NCBI RefSeq assembly: GCF_001447195.1
Contig: NZ_LFRI01000386.1
Coordinates: 248,001-312,000 of the forward strand
Direction of reading: 5' to 3'
Source of the DNA: Aquabacterium parvum
Lineage (GTDB): Bacteria > Pseudomonadota > Gammaproteobacteria > Burkholderiales > Burkholderiaceae_C
DNA length: 64,000 nt
Shown: in pieces, positions 35,215 through 43,290 of the stretch
Layout of the letters: each line of letters opens with the position of its first letter
How positions within the stretch are numbered: the first letter of the stretch is position 1
Program-made: the position numbers and the translations under genes
Notes under the pieces: model-generated
Seen by the model: the letters and a program-made list of their open reading frames with translations, nothing else
Database searches by the model: none
What the model was told of the DNA's origin: nothing

Positions 35215-36942
35215 TCAGCGTCCCGTCAGGCGCAGGCCCAGCAAAACCAGGCAGCCCACAGCGAGCAACAGGCTCAGGCCACGCCAGAAGGCCACCGGGT
35301 TGCGCTCGATGAGCGGCGTGCCCCGGTGGTGGTGAGCGGCGGAGCCGCGCGCTGTCAATTCGTGCATGAACTCCGAAAGCGCTTCGTGGCGCCGATGCGG
35401 ATCAGGGTGCAGCGCCCTGCGCAGGACGATGTCCAGCCAGGCCGGCAGGTCAGGGCGGTGGTCGCGCAGCGGCACATAGCGCAGCTTCTTGACCTCGGCG
35501 GGCTCGCGCAGCCGGGCGACCTGCAAGCCGTAGGGCAACTGGCCGGTGAGCATCTGGTAGGTCAACACGGCCAGCGAGAACAGGTCGGAGGCTGCCGTGC
35601 CGCCGTGGCCCAGCATGTATTCGGGCGCGGTGTACTGGAGCGAGCCCAGCAGGGCATCGGCACGGGCGTGCTCGCTGCCTTCGGCCAGGCCGGCCACGTG
35701 CACCGAGGCGAAATCGATGATGCGCACCGTGCCAGTGCGGTCGATCATGATGTTCTCCGGGCGCAGGTCCTGGTGCAGCATCTCGCGGCGATGAAAGGCC
35801 TGCAGCCCTTTGGCGACCTGGTCGATCACCTGGCGCACGCTGTCGAGGTCGGGGTGCCGGTGGTCGTTCATCCACTGCGCCAGCGTCTGGCCTTCGATGT
35901 ACTCCATGGCGACGAACAGATGCTGGCGCGGGCGGGGCAGGCCACAGGGTTTGAGCACGTGCGGGCTGTCGAGCCGGCGGGCCACCCATTCTTCAAGCAG
36001 GAAACGATCGAGGTAGTCGGGCTGCTCGCGCATGTCCACCGACGGGGTCTTGAGCGCGACGTGCTGGCCGCTGAGTTCGTCGATGGCCAGGTGCACGTGG
36101 CTGCGCGAGCTGGCATGCAGCGGACGCACGATGGTGTAGCCCTCGAAGCTCATGCGCGCCTGCAAGGGTGGCGGCAGCGTCAGCTCGGCGCGTTGCTGGT
36201 GCAGGGTGTGAACGGCCGCCTCGCCCAGCTCTTGCACGCGAACGATCTGCAGCGTCAGGTTGTCCGGGCTGCCCCGCTCAAAAGCCATGTCCGCGAGCGC
36301 GGAGGCCGCGGCGTCGAGGTCAGCAGGGTGCGCGGCCAGGGCCTGGTGCACGTCCGCAGCATCGATGAACTCGTGCACGCCGTCGGTGCTCAGCAGGTAC
36401 ACATCGCCGACGTTCAGCGTCCAGGTGCGGTGGTCGACTTCTACCGAGGGGCCCACACCCAGGGCGCGGCCCAGGTAGGTTTCCGAGGCGCTGACCTGCA
36501 CGCGGTGGTCTTGCGTGAGCGGCTCCAGCGCCTTGGCGTGGAACTGGCACACGCGGGTGTCGCCCACGTGCAGCACGTGCCCCGCGTTGCCTTTGAGGAT
36601 CAGGGCGCTGAAGGTGCAGACCTGCCCTCGGTCGCGGTCGAAGCGGGCATCGCTGCGCTGGTTCTGCGCATGCAGCCACGAGTTCGTGGCCTGCAGCACG
36701 CGCTGGCCCGACCGCTGCACGCTCCAGGCTTCCGTGGTGCAGAGGTAGTCGTCCAGGAAGCCCCGCACGGCCGCCGCGCTGGCGAGCTGGCTGACCGGGC
36801 TGCTGCCGATGCCGTCGGCGATGGCCAGCGCGATGCCCTTGTTGCTCAGCAAGGGCTCTTTCGGGATGGCCGCGCCGTGGAAATCCTGGTTGATTTCCTT
36901 GCGCCCGGCCCGCGTGTGCTGGCCGAGCGAGACCCGCAGCAT
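35215..36942 (-). CDS. PP2C phosphatase-Ser/Thr kinase fusion protein
   Basis: A 575-residue protein with an N-terminal PP2C domain (about 1-240; RKEINQDFHG, ADGIGSSPVS, HVGDTRV, STDGVHEF), a Hanks-type kinase domain (about 265-520; HQDLRPENIMID and IDFASVH, a DFG-like position with DFA) and one C-terminal membrane segment. Its ATG overlaps the stop of the nitrite transporter gene, so it is translated with it. Such fusions are known in nitrate-assimilation clusters of related bacteria, suggesting reversible phosphorylation of an assimilation component; the target is unknown. Note HQD in place of HRD. Confidence 0.9.
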   Translation of the reverse strand: MLRVSLGQHTRAGRKEINQDFHGAAIPKEPLLSNKGIALAIADGIGSSPVSQLASAAAVRGFLDDYLCTTEAWSVQRSGQRVLQATNSWLHAQNQRSDARFDRDRGQVCTFSALILKGNAGHVLHVGDTRVCQFHAKALEPLTQDHRVQVSASETYLGRALGVGPSVEVDHRTWTLNVGDVYLLSTDGVHEFIDAADVHQALAAHPADLDAAASALADMAFERGSPDNLTLQIVRVQELGEAAVHTLHQQRAELTLPPPLQARMSFEGYTIVRPLHASSRSHVHLAIDELSGQHVALKTPSVDMREQPDYLDRFLLEEWVARRLDSPHVLKPCGLPRPRQHLFVAMEYIEGQTLAQWMNDHRHPDLDSVRQVIDQVAKGLQAFHRREMLHQDLRPENIMIDRTGTVRIIDFASVHVAGLAEGSEHARADALLGSLQYTAPEYMLGHGGTAASDLFSLAVLTYQMLTGQLPYGLQVARLREPAEVKKLRYVPLRDHRPDLPAWLDIVLRRALHPDPHRRHEALSEFMHELTARGSAAHHHRGTPLIERNPVAFWRGLSLLLAVGCLVLLGLRLTGR

Positions 36943-37754
36943 CAGGCCGATGCGCGCTTGGGCGCGGTCTTGTAGTGGGTCGAGTAGAGCGTGGCGCCCA
37001 CGAAGGTCAGGCCGCCCACGAGGTTGCCGAGCACGGTCGGGATCTCGTTCCAGATCAGGTAGTCCATGAAGGTGAAGTTGCCGCCCAGCATCAGGCCGGA
37101 GGGGAACAGGTACATGTTCACGATGGAGTGTTCGAAACCCATGTAGAAGAACATGAGGATGGGCATCCACATGGCGATGACCTTGCCGGAGACACTGGTG
37201 GACATCATGGCCGCCACCACGCCGGTGGAGACCATCCAGTTGCACATCACGGCGCGCACGAACAACGTGAGCATGCCGGCCGCGCCGTGTGCGGCGTAGC
37301 CCACCGTGCGGCCTTCGCCGATGTGGCCGATCTTCTGACCGATGGCGTTGGGCGCTTCGGAAAAGCCGTTGGTGAAGATGATGGCCATGAACACCGCCAC
37401 CGTCATCGCACCGGCGAAGTTGCCGGTGAAGACCAGGCCCCAGTTGCGCAGCACGCCGGACCAGGTGGCGCCCGGGCGGCGGTCAAACACGGCCAGCGGG
37501 GCCAGGGTGAACACACCGGTCAGCAGGTCGAAGCCCAGCAGATAAAGCATGCAAAAGCCAGTCGGGAAGAGCAGGGCGCCGATGAGCGGGTTTCCGGTGT
37601 TCACCGAGACGGACACCGCGAAGGCCGCGGCCAGCGCCAGGATGGCGCCCGCCATGTACGAGCGGATGAGCGTGTCACGGGTGGACATCAGCAGTTTCGA
37701 TTCGCCTGCGTCGACCATCTTGGTGACGAATTCGGCTGGTGCGAGGTAAGCCAT
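36942..37754 (-). CDS. Formate/nitrite (FNT) family transporter, nitrite type
   Basis: A 270-residue membrane protein with six hydrophobic segments typical of FocA/NirC channels, including GNPLIGALLFPTGFCMLYL, NWGLVFTGNFAGA, CNWMVSTGVVAA and GFEHSIVNMYLFPSG, where the His lines the pore. In a cluster with nirBD the substrate should be nitrite. It lies 132 bp downstream of nirD. Confidence 0.93.
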   Translation of the reverse strand: MAYLAPAEFVTKMVDAGESKLLMSTRDTLIRSYMAGAILALAAAFAVSVSVNTGNPLIGALLFPTGFCMLYLLGFDLLTGVFTLAPLAVFDRRPGATWSGVLRNWGLVFTGNFAGAMTVAVFMAIIFTNGFSEAPNAIGQKIGHIGEGRTVGYAAHGAAGMLTLFVRAVMCNWMVSTGVVAAMMSTSVSGKVIAMWMPILMFFYMGFEHSIVNMYLFPSGLMLGGNFTFMDYLIWNEIPTVLGNLVGGLTFVGATLYSTHYKTAPKRASA

Positions 37755-37886
37755 GTGTGTGTTCCTGTTGTCAGCGGGGGAGTGGGCCTGCGCGCCTCTG
37801 TCGGGTCGTCGTCAGGCGAGCGGGGCGGTGGGCCGCCCTCTGCTTTCGCGGTCTGTCTCTTCGGTACGGTCTGGATCAGGGAGCGG

Positions 37887-38249
37887 TCAGCGCAGGCTGA
37901 CCTGCACGAGGCCGCCCTCGGTGCGCACCGCGTGGGCGCTCACCGAAAGTTCGGGCTGCTCGATGCATTCGCCACTCTGCAGGTCGATGTGCTGCTTGTA
38001 GAGCGGCGAGGCCACGACGATGCGATCGCCCAGGCTGCCCACCAGCCCGCGCGAGAGCACGCTGGCGCCGGACTTGGGGTCGACGTTGTCGATGGCGAAG
38101 AAACGATCAGCGCCCACGCGGAAGACCGCGACGTGGCGGCCCTCGACCAGGGCGCAGACGCCGGTGTCGGGCAGGATGTCGTCGGTCGGGCAGACGTCGG
38201 TCCAAGTCGAAGTGGAAGCAGACATGGTGGGAGAGATGACAGCGTTCAT
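37887..38249 (-). CDS. nirD: Nitrite reductase (NADH) small subunit
   Basis: A 120-residue Rieske-like small subunit of assimilatory nitrite reductase (TDVCPTDDILPDTGVCALV; ALVEGRHVAVFRV; FAIDNVDPKSGASVLSRGLV). As in most NirD, the Rieske cysteine/histidine ligands are missing. Located 20 bp after nirB and transcribed with it. Confidence 0.95.
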   Translation of the reverse strand: MNAVISPTMSASTSTWTDVCPTDDILPDTGVCALVEGRHVAVFRVGADRFFAIDNVDPKSGASVLSRGLVGSLGDRIVVASPLYKQHIDLQSGECIEQPELSVSAHAVRTEGGLVQVSLR

Positions 38250-38269
38250 GATGGTTCTCTGGCCTCGGC

Positions 38270-40795
38270 TCAGGCGGTCTCGGTCGTGGCGGCGTCGCGT
38301 TCTTCAGGGCGCGCCGGCCGGATCTGACCGCGTTCCTTGACGAAGACGATGCGCTCGTCCTTGGCTTCGCTGTTGACGAAGGAGCGGAAGCGCTTGCGCA
38401 CCTCGGGGTTGGTCACCGCCGTCTTCCATTCGCACTGGTAGGTGCTCACCACGTGCTGCATCTGCGCTTCGAGCTCGGCGCCCAGGCCCAGCGAGTCGTC
38501 GATCAGCACGGACTTGAGGTAGTCCAGGCCGCCTTCGAGGTTGTCGCGCCAGGTGCTGGTGCGCTGCAGGCGGTCGGCCGTCTTGACGTAGAACATCAGG
38601 AAGCGGTCGATCATGGCGATCAGCTGCGGCTTGGTCAGGTCGGAGGCGATCAGCTCGGCGTGGCGGGGCTTCATGCCGCCGTTGCCGCACACGTAGAGGT
38701 TCCAGCCCTTTTCGGTGGCGATCACGCCCACGTCCTTGCCTTGGGCTTCGGCGCATTCACGCGTGCAGCCGGAGACACCGAACTTGATTTTGTGCGGCGC
38801 ACGCAGGCCCTTGTAGCGGTTTTCCAGTTCCACCGCCAGGCCGACCGAATCATCCACACCGTAGCGGCACCAGGTCGAGCCCACGCAGGACTTCACCGTG
38901 CGCAGCGACTTGCCGTACGCGTGGCCCGACTCGAAGCCGGCGGCGATCAGCTCTTCCCAGATCAGGGGCAGCTGCTCCAGGCGGGCGCCGAACATGTCCA
39001 CGCGCGCGCCACCGGTCACCTTGGTGTACAGGCCGTACTTCTTGGCGACCTGGCCGACGGCGATCAGGCCATCGGGCGTGACCTCGCCACCGGGCATGCG
39101 AGGCACGACCGAGTAGGTGCCGTCCTTCTGGATGTTGCCCAGAAAGTAGTCGTTGCTGTCTTGCAGCTTGGCCAGCTCGGGCTTGAGCACGAAGTCGTTC
39201 CAGACCGATGCGAGCACGCTGGCGGCGGTGGGCTTGCAGACGTCGCAGCCCAGGCCCTTGCCATGCTTGGCCAGCAGCTCGTCGAAGGTCTTGATCTGGC
39301 CGACGCGGATGAGGTGATACAGCTCCTGGCGCGAGTAGGCGAAGTGCTCGCAGAGGTGGTTGTTGACCTCCATCCCCTGCTTCTTCATCTCGAACTTCAT
39401 CACCTGGGTGACGAGCGGAACGCAGCCACCGCAGGTGGCACCGGCCTTGGTGCAGGCCTTGAGCTTGGCGATGTCGGTGGCGCCGTCGCAAACGGCGGCA
39501 CAGATCTGACCCTTGGTGACGCTGTTGCACGAGCAGATCTGGGCGCTGTCGGGCAGGGCTTCGACGCCCAGGCCGGGCTTGGCCTTGCCGTCGCTCGAAG
39601 GCAGGATCAGGAACTCGGGGTCGGCGGGCAGGGCGATGCCGTTGAGCGCCATCTGCAGCAGGGTGCCGTATTCATCGGCGTTGCCGACCAGCACGGCGCC
39701 CAGCAGCTTGGTGCCATCGGCGCTGACGACGATCTTCTTGTAGACCTGCTTGACCTCGTCCACGTACTGGAACGAGCGGCAGCCTGGGGTGCGGCCTTGA
39801 GCGTCGCCGATGGAGGCCACGTCCACGCCCATCAGCTTGAGCTTGGTGCTCATGTCGGCGCCGGTGAAGGCGGCTTGCGCGTCGCCCGCGATGTGCTTGG
39901 CGGCCACGCGGGCCATGTCGTAGCCGGGGGCCACGAGGCCGAAGGTCTGGTCGTGCCAGGCGGCGCATTCACCCACGGCGTAGATGTGGTGGTCGCTGGT
40001 GCGGCAGTGGTCGTCGATGGCGACGCCACCGCGCGCGCCGATGGCCAGCACGCTCTGGCGGCCGAGTTCGTCGCGCGGGCGGATGCCGGCCGAGAACACG
40101 ATCATGTCGGTGTCGAGGTGGCTGCCGTCTTCGAAGACCATGCGGTGGCGGTGCTCGGCGCCGTCGACGATCTTGACGGTGCTGTGGCTGGTGTGCACGT
40201 GCACGCCCAGTTCTTCGATCTTCTTGCGCAGGATGCGGCCACCGCCGTCATCGACCTGCACGGCCATCAGGCGCGGGGCGAACTCGACGACGTGGGTGTC
40301 CAGGCCCATGTCGCGCAGGGCCTTGGCGCATTCCAGGCCGAGCAGGCCACCACCGACCACGACGCCGGACTTGGACTTGGCGCCCGAGGCCTTCATCTGG
40401 TCGAGGTCTTCGATGGTGCGGTAGACGAAGCAGTGTTCGCGGTCGCGGCCGGGGATGGGCGGCACGAACGGGTTCGAGCCGGTGGCCAGCACGAGTTTGT
40501 CGTAGACGATTTCTTCGCCGTCGACGGTGGTGACGGTGTTGGTGCGGCGCTCGATCTTGGCGGCGCGGGCGGCCAGGCGCAGGTCGAAGCCGGTGCGCTC
40601 GAAGAAGCCGGGCTCGACCACGGAGAGTTCTTCTGCCGTCGTGCCCGAGAAGTAGGCCGACAGGTGGACGCGGTCGTAGGCGGGGCGGGGCTCTTCGCAG
40701 AGCACGGTCACCTGGGCGCCAGTCAAGCCGGATTCGGCGAGGCTTTCCAGGAATTTGTGGCCGACCATGCCGTGGCCAACAACGACGATTTTCAT
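38270..40795 (-). CDS. nirB: Nitrite reductase (NADH) large subunit
   Basis: The 841-residue siroheme enzyme reduces nitrite to ammonium with NADH in the cytoplasm. Order: FAD/NAD-binding domain (GHGMVGHKF at the start; GGGLLGLECAKAL), a BFD-like [2Fe-2S] region with CSCNSV and CGGC (about 420-470), and a C-terminal siroheme/4Fe-4S domain with CVGSTWC (C-x5-C) and CTREC (C-x3-C), about 640-690. All cluster cysteines are present. It is the first gene of the cluster, behind an NtrC site and a sigma54 promoter. Confidence 0.97.
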   Translation of the reverse strand: MKIVVVGHGMVGHKFLESLAESGLTGAQVTVLCEEPRPAYDRVHLSAYFSGTTAEELSVVEPGFFERTGFDLRLAARAAKIERRTNTVTTVDGEEIVYDKLVLATGSNPFVPPIPGRDREHCFVYRTIEDLDQMKASGAKSKSGVVVGGGLLGLECAKALRDMGLDTHVVEFAPRLMAVQVDDGGGRILRKKIEELGVHVHTSHSTVKIVDGAEHRHRMVFEDGSHLDTDMIVFSAGIRPRDELGRQSVLAIGARGGVAIDDHCRTSDHHIYAVGECAAWHDQTFGLVAPGYDMARVAAKHIAGDAQAAFTGADMSTKLKLMGVDVASIGDAQGRTPGCRSFQYVDEVKQVYKKIVVSADGTKLLGAVLVGNADEYGTLLQMALNGIALPADPEFLILPSSDGKAKPGLGVEALPDSAQICSCNSVTKGQICAAVCDGATDIAKLKACTKAGATCGGCVPLVTQVMKFEMKKQGMEVNNHLCEHFAYSRQELYHLIRVGQIKTFDELLAKHGKGLGCDVCKPTAASVLASVWNDFVLKPELAKLQDSNDYFLGNIQKDGTYSVVPRMPGGEVTPDGLIAVGQVAKKYGLYTKVTGGARVDMFGARLEQLPLIWEELIAAGFESGHAYGKSLRTVKSCVGSTWCRYGVDDSVGLAVELENRYKGLRAPHKIKFGVSGCTRECAEAQGKDVGVIATEKGWNLYVCGNGGMKPRHAELIASDLTKPQLIAMIDRFLMFYVKTADRLQRTSTWRDNLEGGLDYLKSVLIDDSLGLGAELEAQMQHVVSTYQCEWKTAVTNPEVRKRFRSFVNSEAKDERIVFVKERGQIRPARPEERDAATTETA

Positions 40796-40930
40796 GATTG
40801 CTCCAGAGAAGACGAGGACGTGCAGGTGGGGACCGGCGCAAAGCGCAGGTGCCGACTGAGTCCGCCGTCGTCAGCGGGAGTCGTGCATGACCGGGGCGAC
40901 TTCACCACCGGGTCGGATGCGTCAGCTCAT

Positions 40931-40945
40931 GCAAGGGCCGTGCCG
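40931..40945 (-). promoter_or_regulatory. Sigma54 promoter of nirBD
   Basis: On the minus strand CGGCAC-N5-TTGC (40945 to 40931), followed by A, is one base off the TGGCAC-N5-TTGC consensus. It points at nirB and would leave a leader of about 120 bases, enough for an antitermination element acted on by the ANTAR protein NasR. I found no classical terminator with T-run in that leader. Confidence 0.7.
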
Positions 40946-40986
40946 GTCTGTTTTGGCAGGCGGAGCAGGTTCATGAACAGGCGTTT

Positions 40987-41003
40987 TGCACCATTGCGGT
41001 GCT
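40987..41003. promoter_or_regulatory. NtrC-binding site upstream of nirB
   Basis: TGCACC-N5-GGTGCT (40987-41003) matches the NtrC consensus TGCACC-N5-GGTGCA except for the last base. It lies about 45-55 bp upstream of the sigma54 promoter, consistent with nitrogen-limitation control of nirBD. Confidence 0.75.
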
Positions 41004-41055
41004 TTTGCGGCCGTGCTGCCCCGGGTGTGAGGCAGCCAGGCACGCTGAAGGTGCA

Positions 41056-41301
41056 TCAGCGGTAGAAGGCTTCGACCTTGCCCTTGAGCTTGATGCACAT
41101 GGGGCGGCCCTTGCGGTCCAGCGTCTTGCCAGCGGGCACCTTGACCCAGCCTTCGCTGACGCAGTATTCCTCGACGTCGTTGCGCTCCTTGTCGTTGAAG
41201 CGGATGCCGATGTCATGCTGGAACACGGCAGCGACGTGGTGCGGGCTGCGCGGGTCGATCGAGAGGCGGTCGGGCAGTTCGGGGCGTTCGGTCTGGCTCA
41301 T
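41056..41301 (-). CDS. DUF3297-family small protein
   Basis: An 81-residue protein matching DUF3297: DRLSIDPRSPHHVAAVFQHD, GIRFNDKERNDVEEYCVSEG, then KGRPMCIKLKGKVEAFYR. Function unknown; the family is widespread in proteobacteria. The ATG at 41301 starts it. It lies on the same strand upstream of nirB, separated by the NtrC/sigma54 control region, so it is transcribed separately. Confidence 0.88.
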   Translation of the reverse strand: MSQTERPELPDRLSIDPRSPHHVAAVFQHDIGIRFNDKERNDVEEYCVSEGWVKVPAGKTLDRKGRPMCIKLKGKVEAFYR

Positions 41302-41399
41302 GGTGTTCGGCGCCGGGCAGGGCGTGGTGAGGGCAAGGCGGCGCCCGAGGGCGCCTGCGCGAAGGGCGACAGTGTACCGAGCCGCAGGCGTGGTGGGGC

Positions 41400-42350
41400 T
41401 CAGCCCGGGCCAGCGGGGTAGCTGAAGGCCAGCAGGTGCACCGCGTTGACGCTGAAATGGGTCAACACCGCGGCTTCGATGCGGCCGGTGCGAGCGAAAA
41501 CCCAGCCGCTGCCCAGGCCGACGATCGTGGCCAGGGCGGCCATCTTCGGCCCGCCCGCCAGGTGGACCAGGCCAAACAGCGTGGCGGGCAGTGCCACGGC
41601 GCACCAGCGGCCACCCCAGCCGCTCGGCGACAACCGTTTCATCAAGGCGGCCTGCAGCAGCCCCCTGAAAAATGCCTCTTCGGCCAGGCAGGTGACCAGC
41701 AGGTTGAGGAGCAGGAAAAGTGGCAGCGCCATGGCATGGCCGGGCACGCGGGGCCAGCGCCACGCTGGCTCGGTCAGGCCCCAGGCCCAGCCCAGTCCCA
41801 GCGTCAGAGCCGGGGTCAGGCTGGCGATCGACAAGGTGGTGAGCGAGGGGCCCCCACGCCAAACCAGCGGTCGCCCACGCGGTACCACCGTCACCAGCAG
41901 CATCAATCCCGCATTGGCTTTGTCGAAGGATGCCGTCAGTGCAAAGGCCGGATCACCCGGCCGCCATCGGACGCCGTCGAGCACCAGCGGGTTGTGAAAG
42001 CCTGGCACGGCGTGCAGCGCCAGGGCCAGCGCGAAGGCCCCAACGGCCCAGGGCATCCAGCGCGGCGCAGCGCCCTCAGGCCCGTGCATCGCGGTGTGCG
42101 CCCCCCAGCAGGACAGGCCGATGCAGGCGGCCACGGCGGTCACGCCCAAGGCATCCAGCAAACCGCTGCACCCGCCCAGGATCGCGGCAGCCACCCAGCA
42201 CAGCGCCCAGGTGGGCAGGCCGATGCGGCCCCACCAACTTGGCAGAGCCGGGCTCGGCGCAAGGTGGCCCAGCGCATCGGGCCTGGGTGCTTGAAACCAC
42301 CAGGCCAGACCGGCAAGTCCGAGCGCGATGAAGGGCAGTGAGGGTGGCAT
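41400..42350 (-). CDS. CPBP-family intramembrane metalloprotease
   Basis: A 316-residue multi-pass membrane protein with the three CPBP (Abi/Rce1-like) motifs in the C-terminal half: EEAFFRG, FGLVH and HFSVNAVH. These carry the glutamates and histidines of the active site. Members process membrane proteins or peptides; the substrate is unknown. The ATG at 42350 starts a hydrophobic N-terminus (PSLPFIALGLAGLAWWF). Diverges from the ECF sigma gene by 62 bp. Confidence 0.88.
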   Translation of the reverse strand: MPPSLPFIALGLAGLAWWFQAPRPDALGHLAPSPALPSWWGRIGLPTWALCWVAAAILGGCSGLLDALGVTAVAACIGLSCWGAHTAMHGPEGAAPRWMPWAVGAFALALALHAVPGFHNPLVLDGVRWRPGDPAFALTASFDKANAGLMLLVTVVPRGRPLVWRGGPSLTTLSIASLTPALTLGLGWAWGLTEPAWRWPRVPGHAMALPLFLLLNLLVTCLAEEAFFRGLLQAALMKRLSPSGWGGRWCAVALPATLFGLVHLAGGPKMAALATIVGLGSGWVFARTGRIEAAVLTHFSVNAVHLLAFSYPAGPG

Positions 42351-42412
42351 GGGGGGCGATTGTGGGGCCCGATCAAGAAGCCTGGTGCGGCAGTTCGTGG
42401 TTGAATCCGCGC

Positions 42413-43039
42413 ATGGCACAGCCCCCCTCCCAGCGTCGCAGCGATCCCGTGGCCGCCCATGTGGCGGACAACGTGGCCGACAACGTGGCTGATTGGGCCC
42501 GTCGGTGGCGCACGCCCATGCTGCGCTTCGCACAACTCCACATCCAGCCCAAGGAAGACGCCGAGGACGCCGTGCAGGAGGCCCTGGCTGCTGCGCTGGC
42601 GGCTTCGGCCGATGCGCCCCCGGTGCTCGATCCTCGCAGCTACCTGTTCGGCATCCTCAAGCACAAGATCACCGATCGGCTGCGCCAGCGTTATCGGCGT
42701 GAGCAGCCCGTCAGCGAGTTGGTGTCGAGCGACCTGGACGAGGCCCTGTTCGACGACAAGGGGCACTGGCACCCTGGGGTCGAGCCCTCGCTGTGGCAGT
42801 CCCCCGAAGGCATGCTGGCGTCGGACCAGTTCTTCGCGGTGGTCGACGCCTGCGTGCACAAGTTGCCCAGCAAGCCGGCGCGTGTTTTCAGCATGAAAGA
42901 GCTGCTCGAGTGCGAGGCCGATGAAATCTGCGCCACGCTGGGCATGAGCAAGACCGACTACTGGCAGTGCATGAGCCGTGCGCGCAAGCAGCTGCAGGTG
43001 TGCCTGACGCAGAACTGGTTCGACGGGGGCGAGCGATGA
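42413..43039 (+). CDS. ECF-type RNA polymerase sigma factor
   Basis: A 208-residue sigma factor with region 2 (about 30-95; QLHIQPKEDAEDAVQEALAA, PRSYLFGILKHKITDRLRQR) and region 4 (about 140-200; DEICATLGMSKTDYWQCMSRARKQL). Its stop overlaps the ATG of a small zinc-finger protein, the usual sigma/anti-sigma arrangement. The signal is unknown. Confidence 0.92.
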   Translation: MAQPPSQRRSDPVAAHVADNVADNVADWARRWRTPMLRFAQLHIQPKEDAEDAVQEALAAALAASADAPPVLDPRSYLFGILKHKITDRLRQRYRREQPVSELVSSDLDEALFDDKGHWHPGVEPSLWQSPEGMLASDQFFAVVDACVHKLPSKPARVFSMKELLECEADEICATLGMSKTDYWQCMSRARKQLQVCLTQNWFDGGER

Positions 43040-43290
43040 TCAGTTGTCGCCGTTTCACGGACCTGGTGGCATCAGGAGAGCTGGACGATTCGGGTTGGCT
43101 CACGCGCCTGCAGGCCGGGCAGCACCGCTTGGCCTGCAGGCGATGCCGGGCTTTCGAGCGCAACGACCGCGCGCTCGACGACATCCTCTCGGCGCACCGA
43201 GATCGGCTGATGCGCCCCGATGACCCACCGGATCAGGACGGTTCTGGCGGGTCTGGCGGGTCTGGCGGCTCTGCCGGGTCGCCGGGCTGA
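43036..43290 (+). CDS. Putative zinc-finger anti-sigma factor
   Basis: An 84-residue protein, ATGA-coupled to the sigma factor. Residues about 1-50 hold an HxxxCxxC zinc anchor (HRLACRRC), as in ZAS anti-sigma domains. The C-terminus is a Gly-Ser repeat (GSGGSGGSGG) encoded by 9-bp tandem repeats. No membrane segment is visible, so it would be a soluble anti-sigma factor. It overlaps nadR tail-to-tail by 58 bp. Confidence 0.8.
   Translation: MISCRRFTDLVASGELDDSGWLTRLQAGQHRLACRRCRAFERNDRALDDILSAHRDRLMRPDDPPDQDGSGGSGGSGGSAGSPG

Noticed and set aside
40987-41003. Hairpin GCACC/GGTGC with TTTT read as a terminator
   Set aside because: The stem is only 5 bp and the whole 17-bp pattern is an NtrC site placed correctly before a sigma54 promoter.
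38453-41065. An 870-codon plus-strand frame over nirB
   Set aside because: It is an antisense shadow of nirB, which carries all its cofactor motifs; composition is Val/Gly/His-rich with no domain.
42413-43290. Glycine-serine tail of the anti-sigma protein as a CRISPR-like or satellite repeat
   Set aside because: The repeat is a 9-bp in-frame coding repeat with no spacers.
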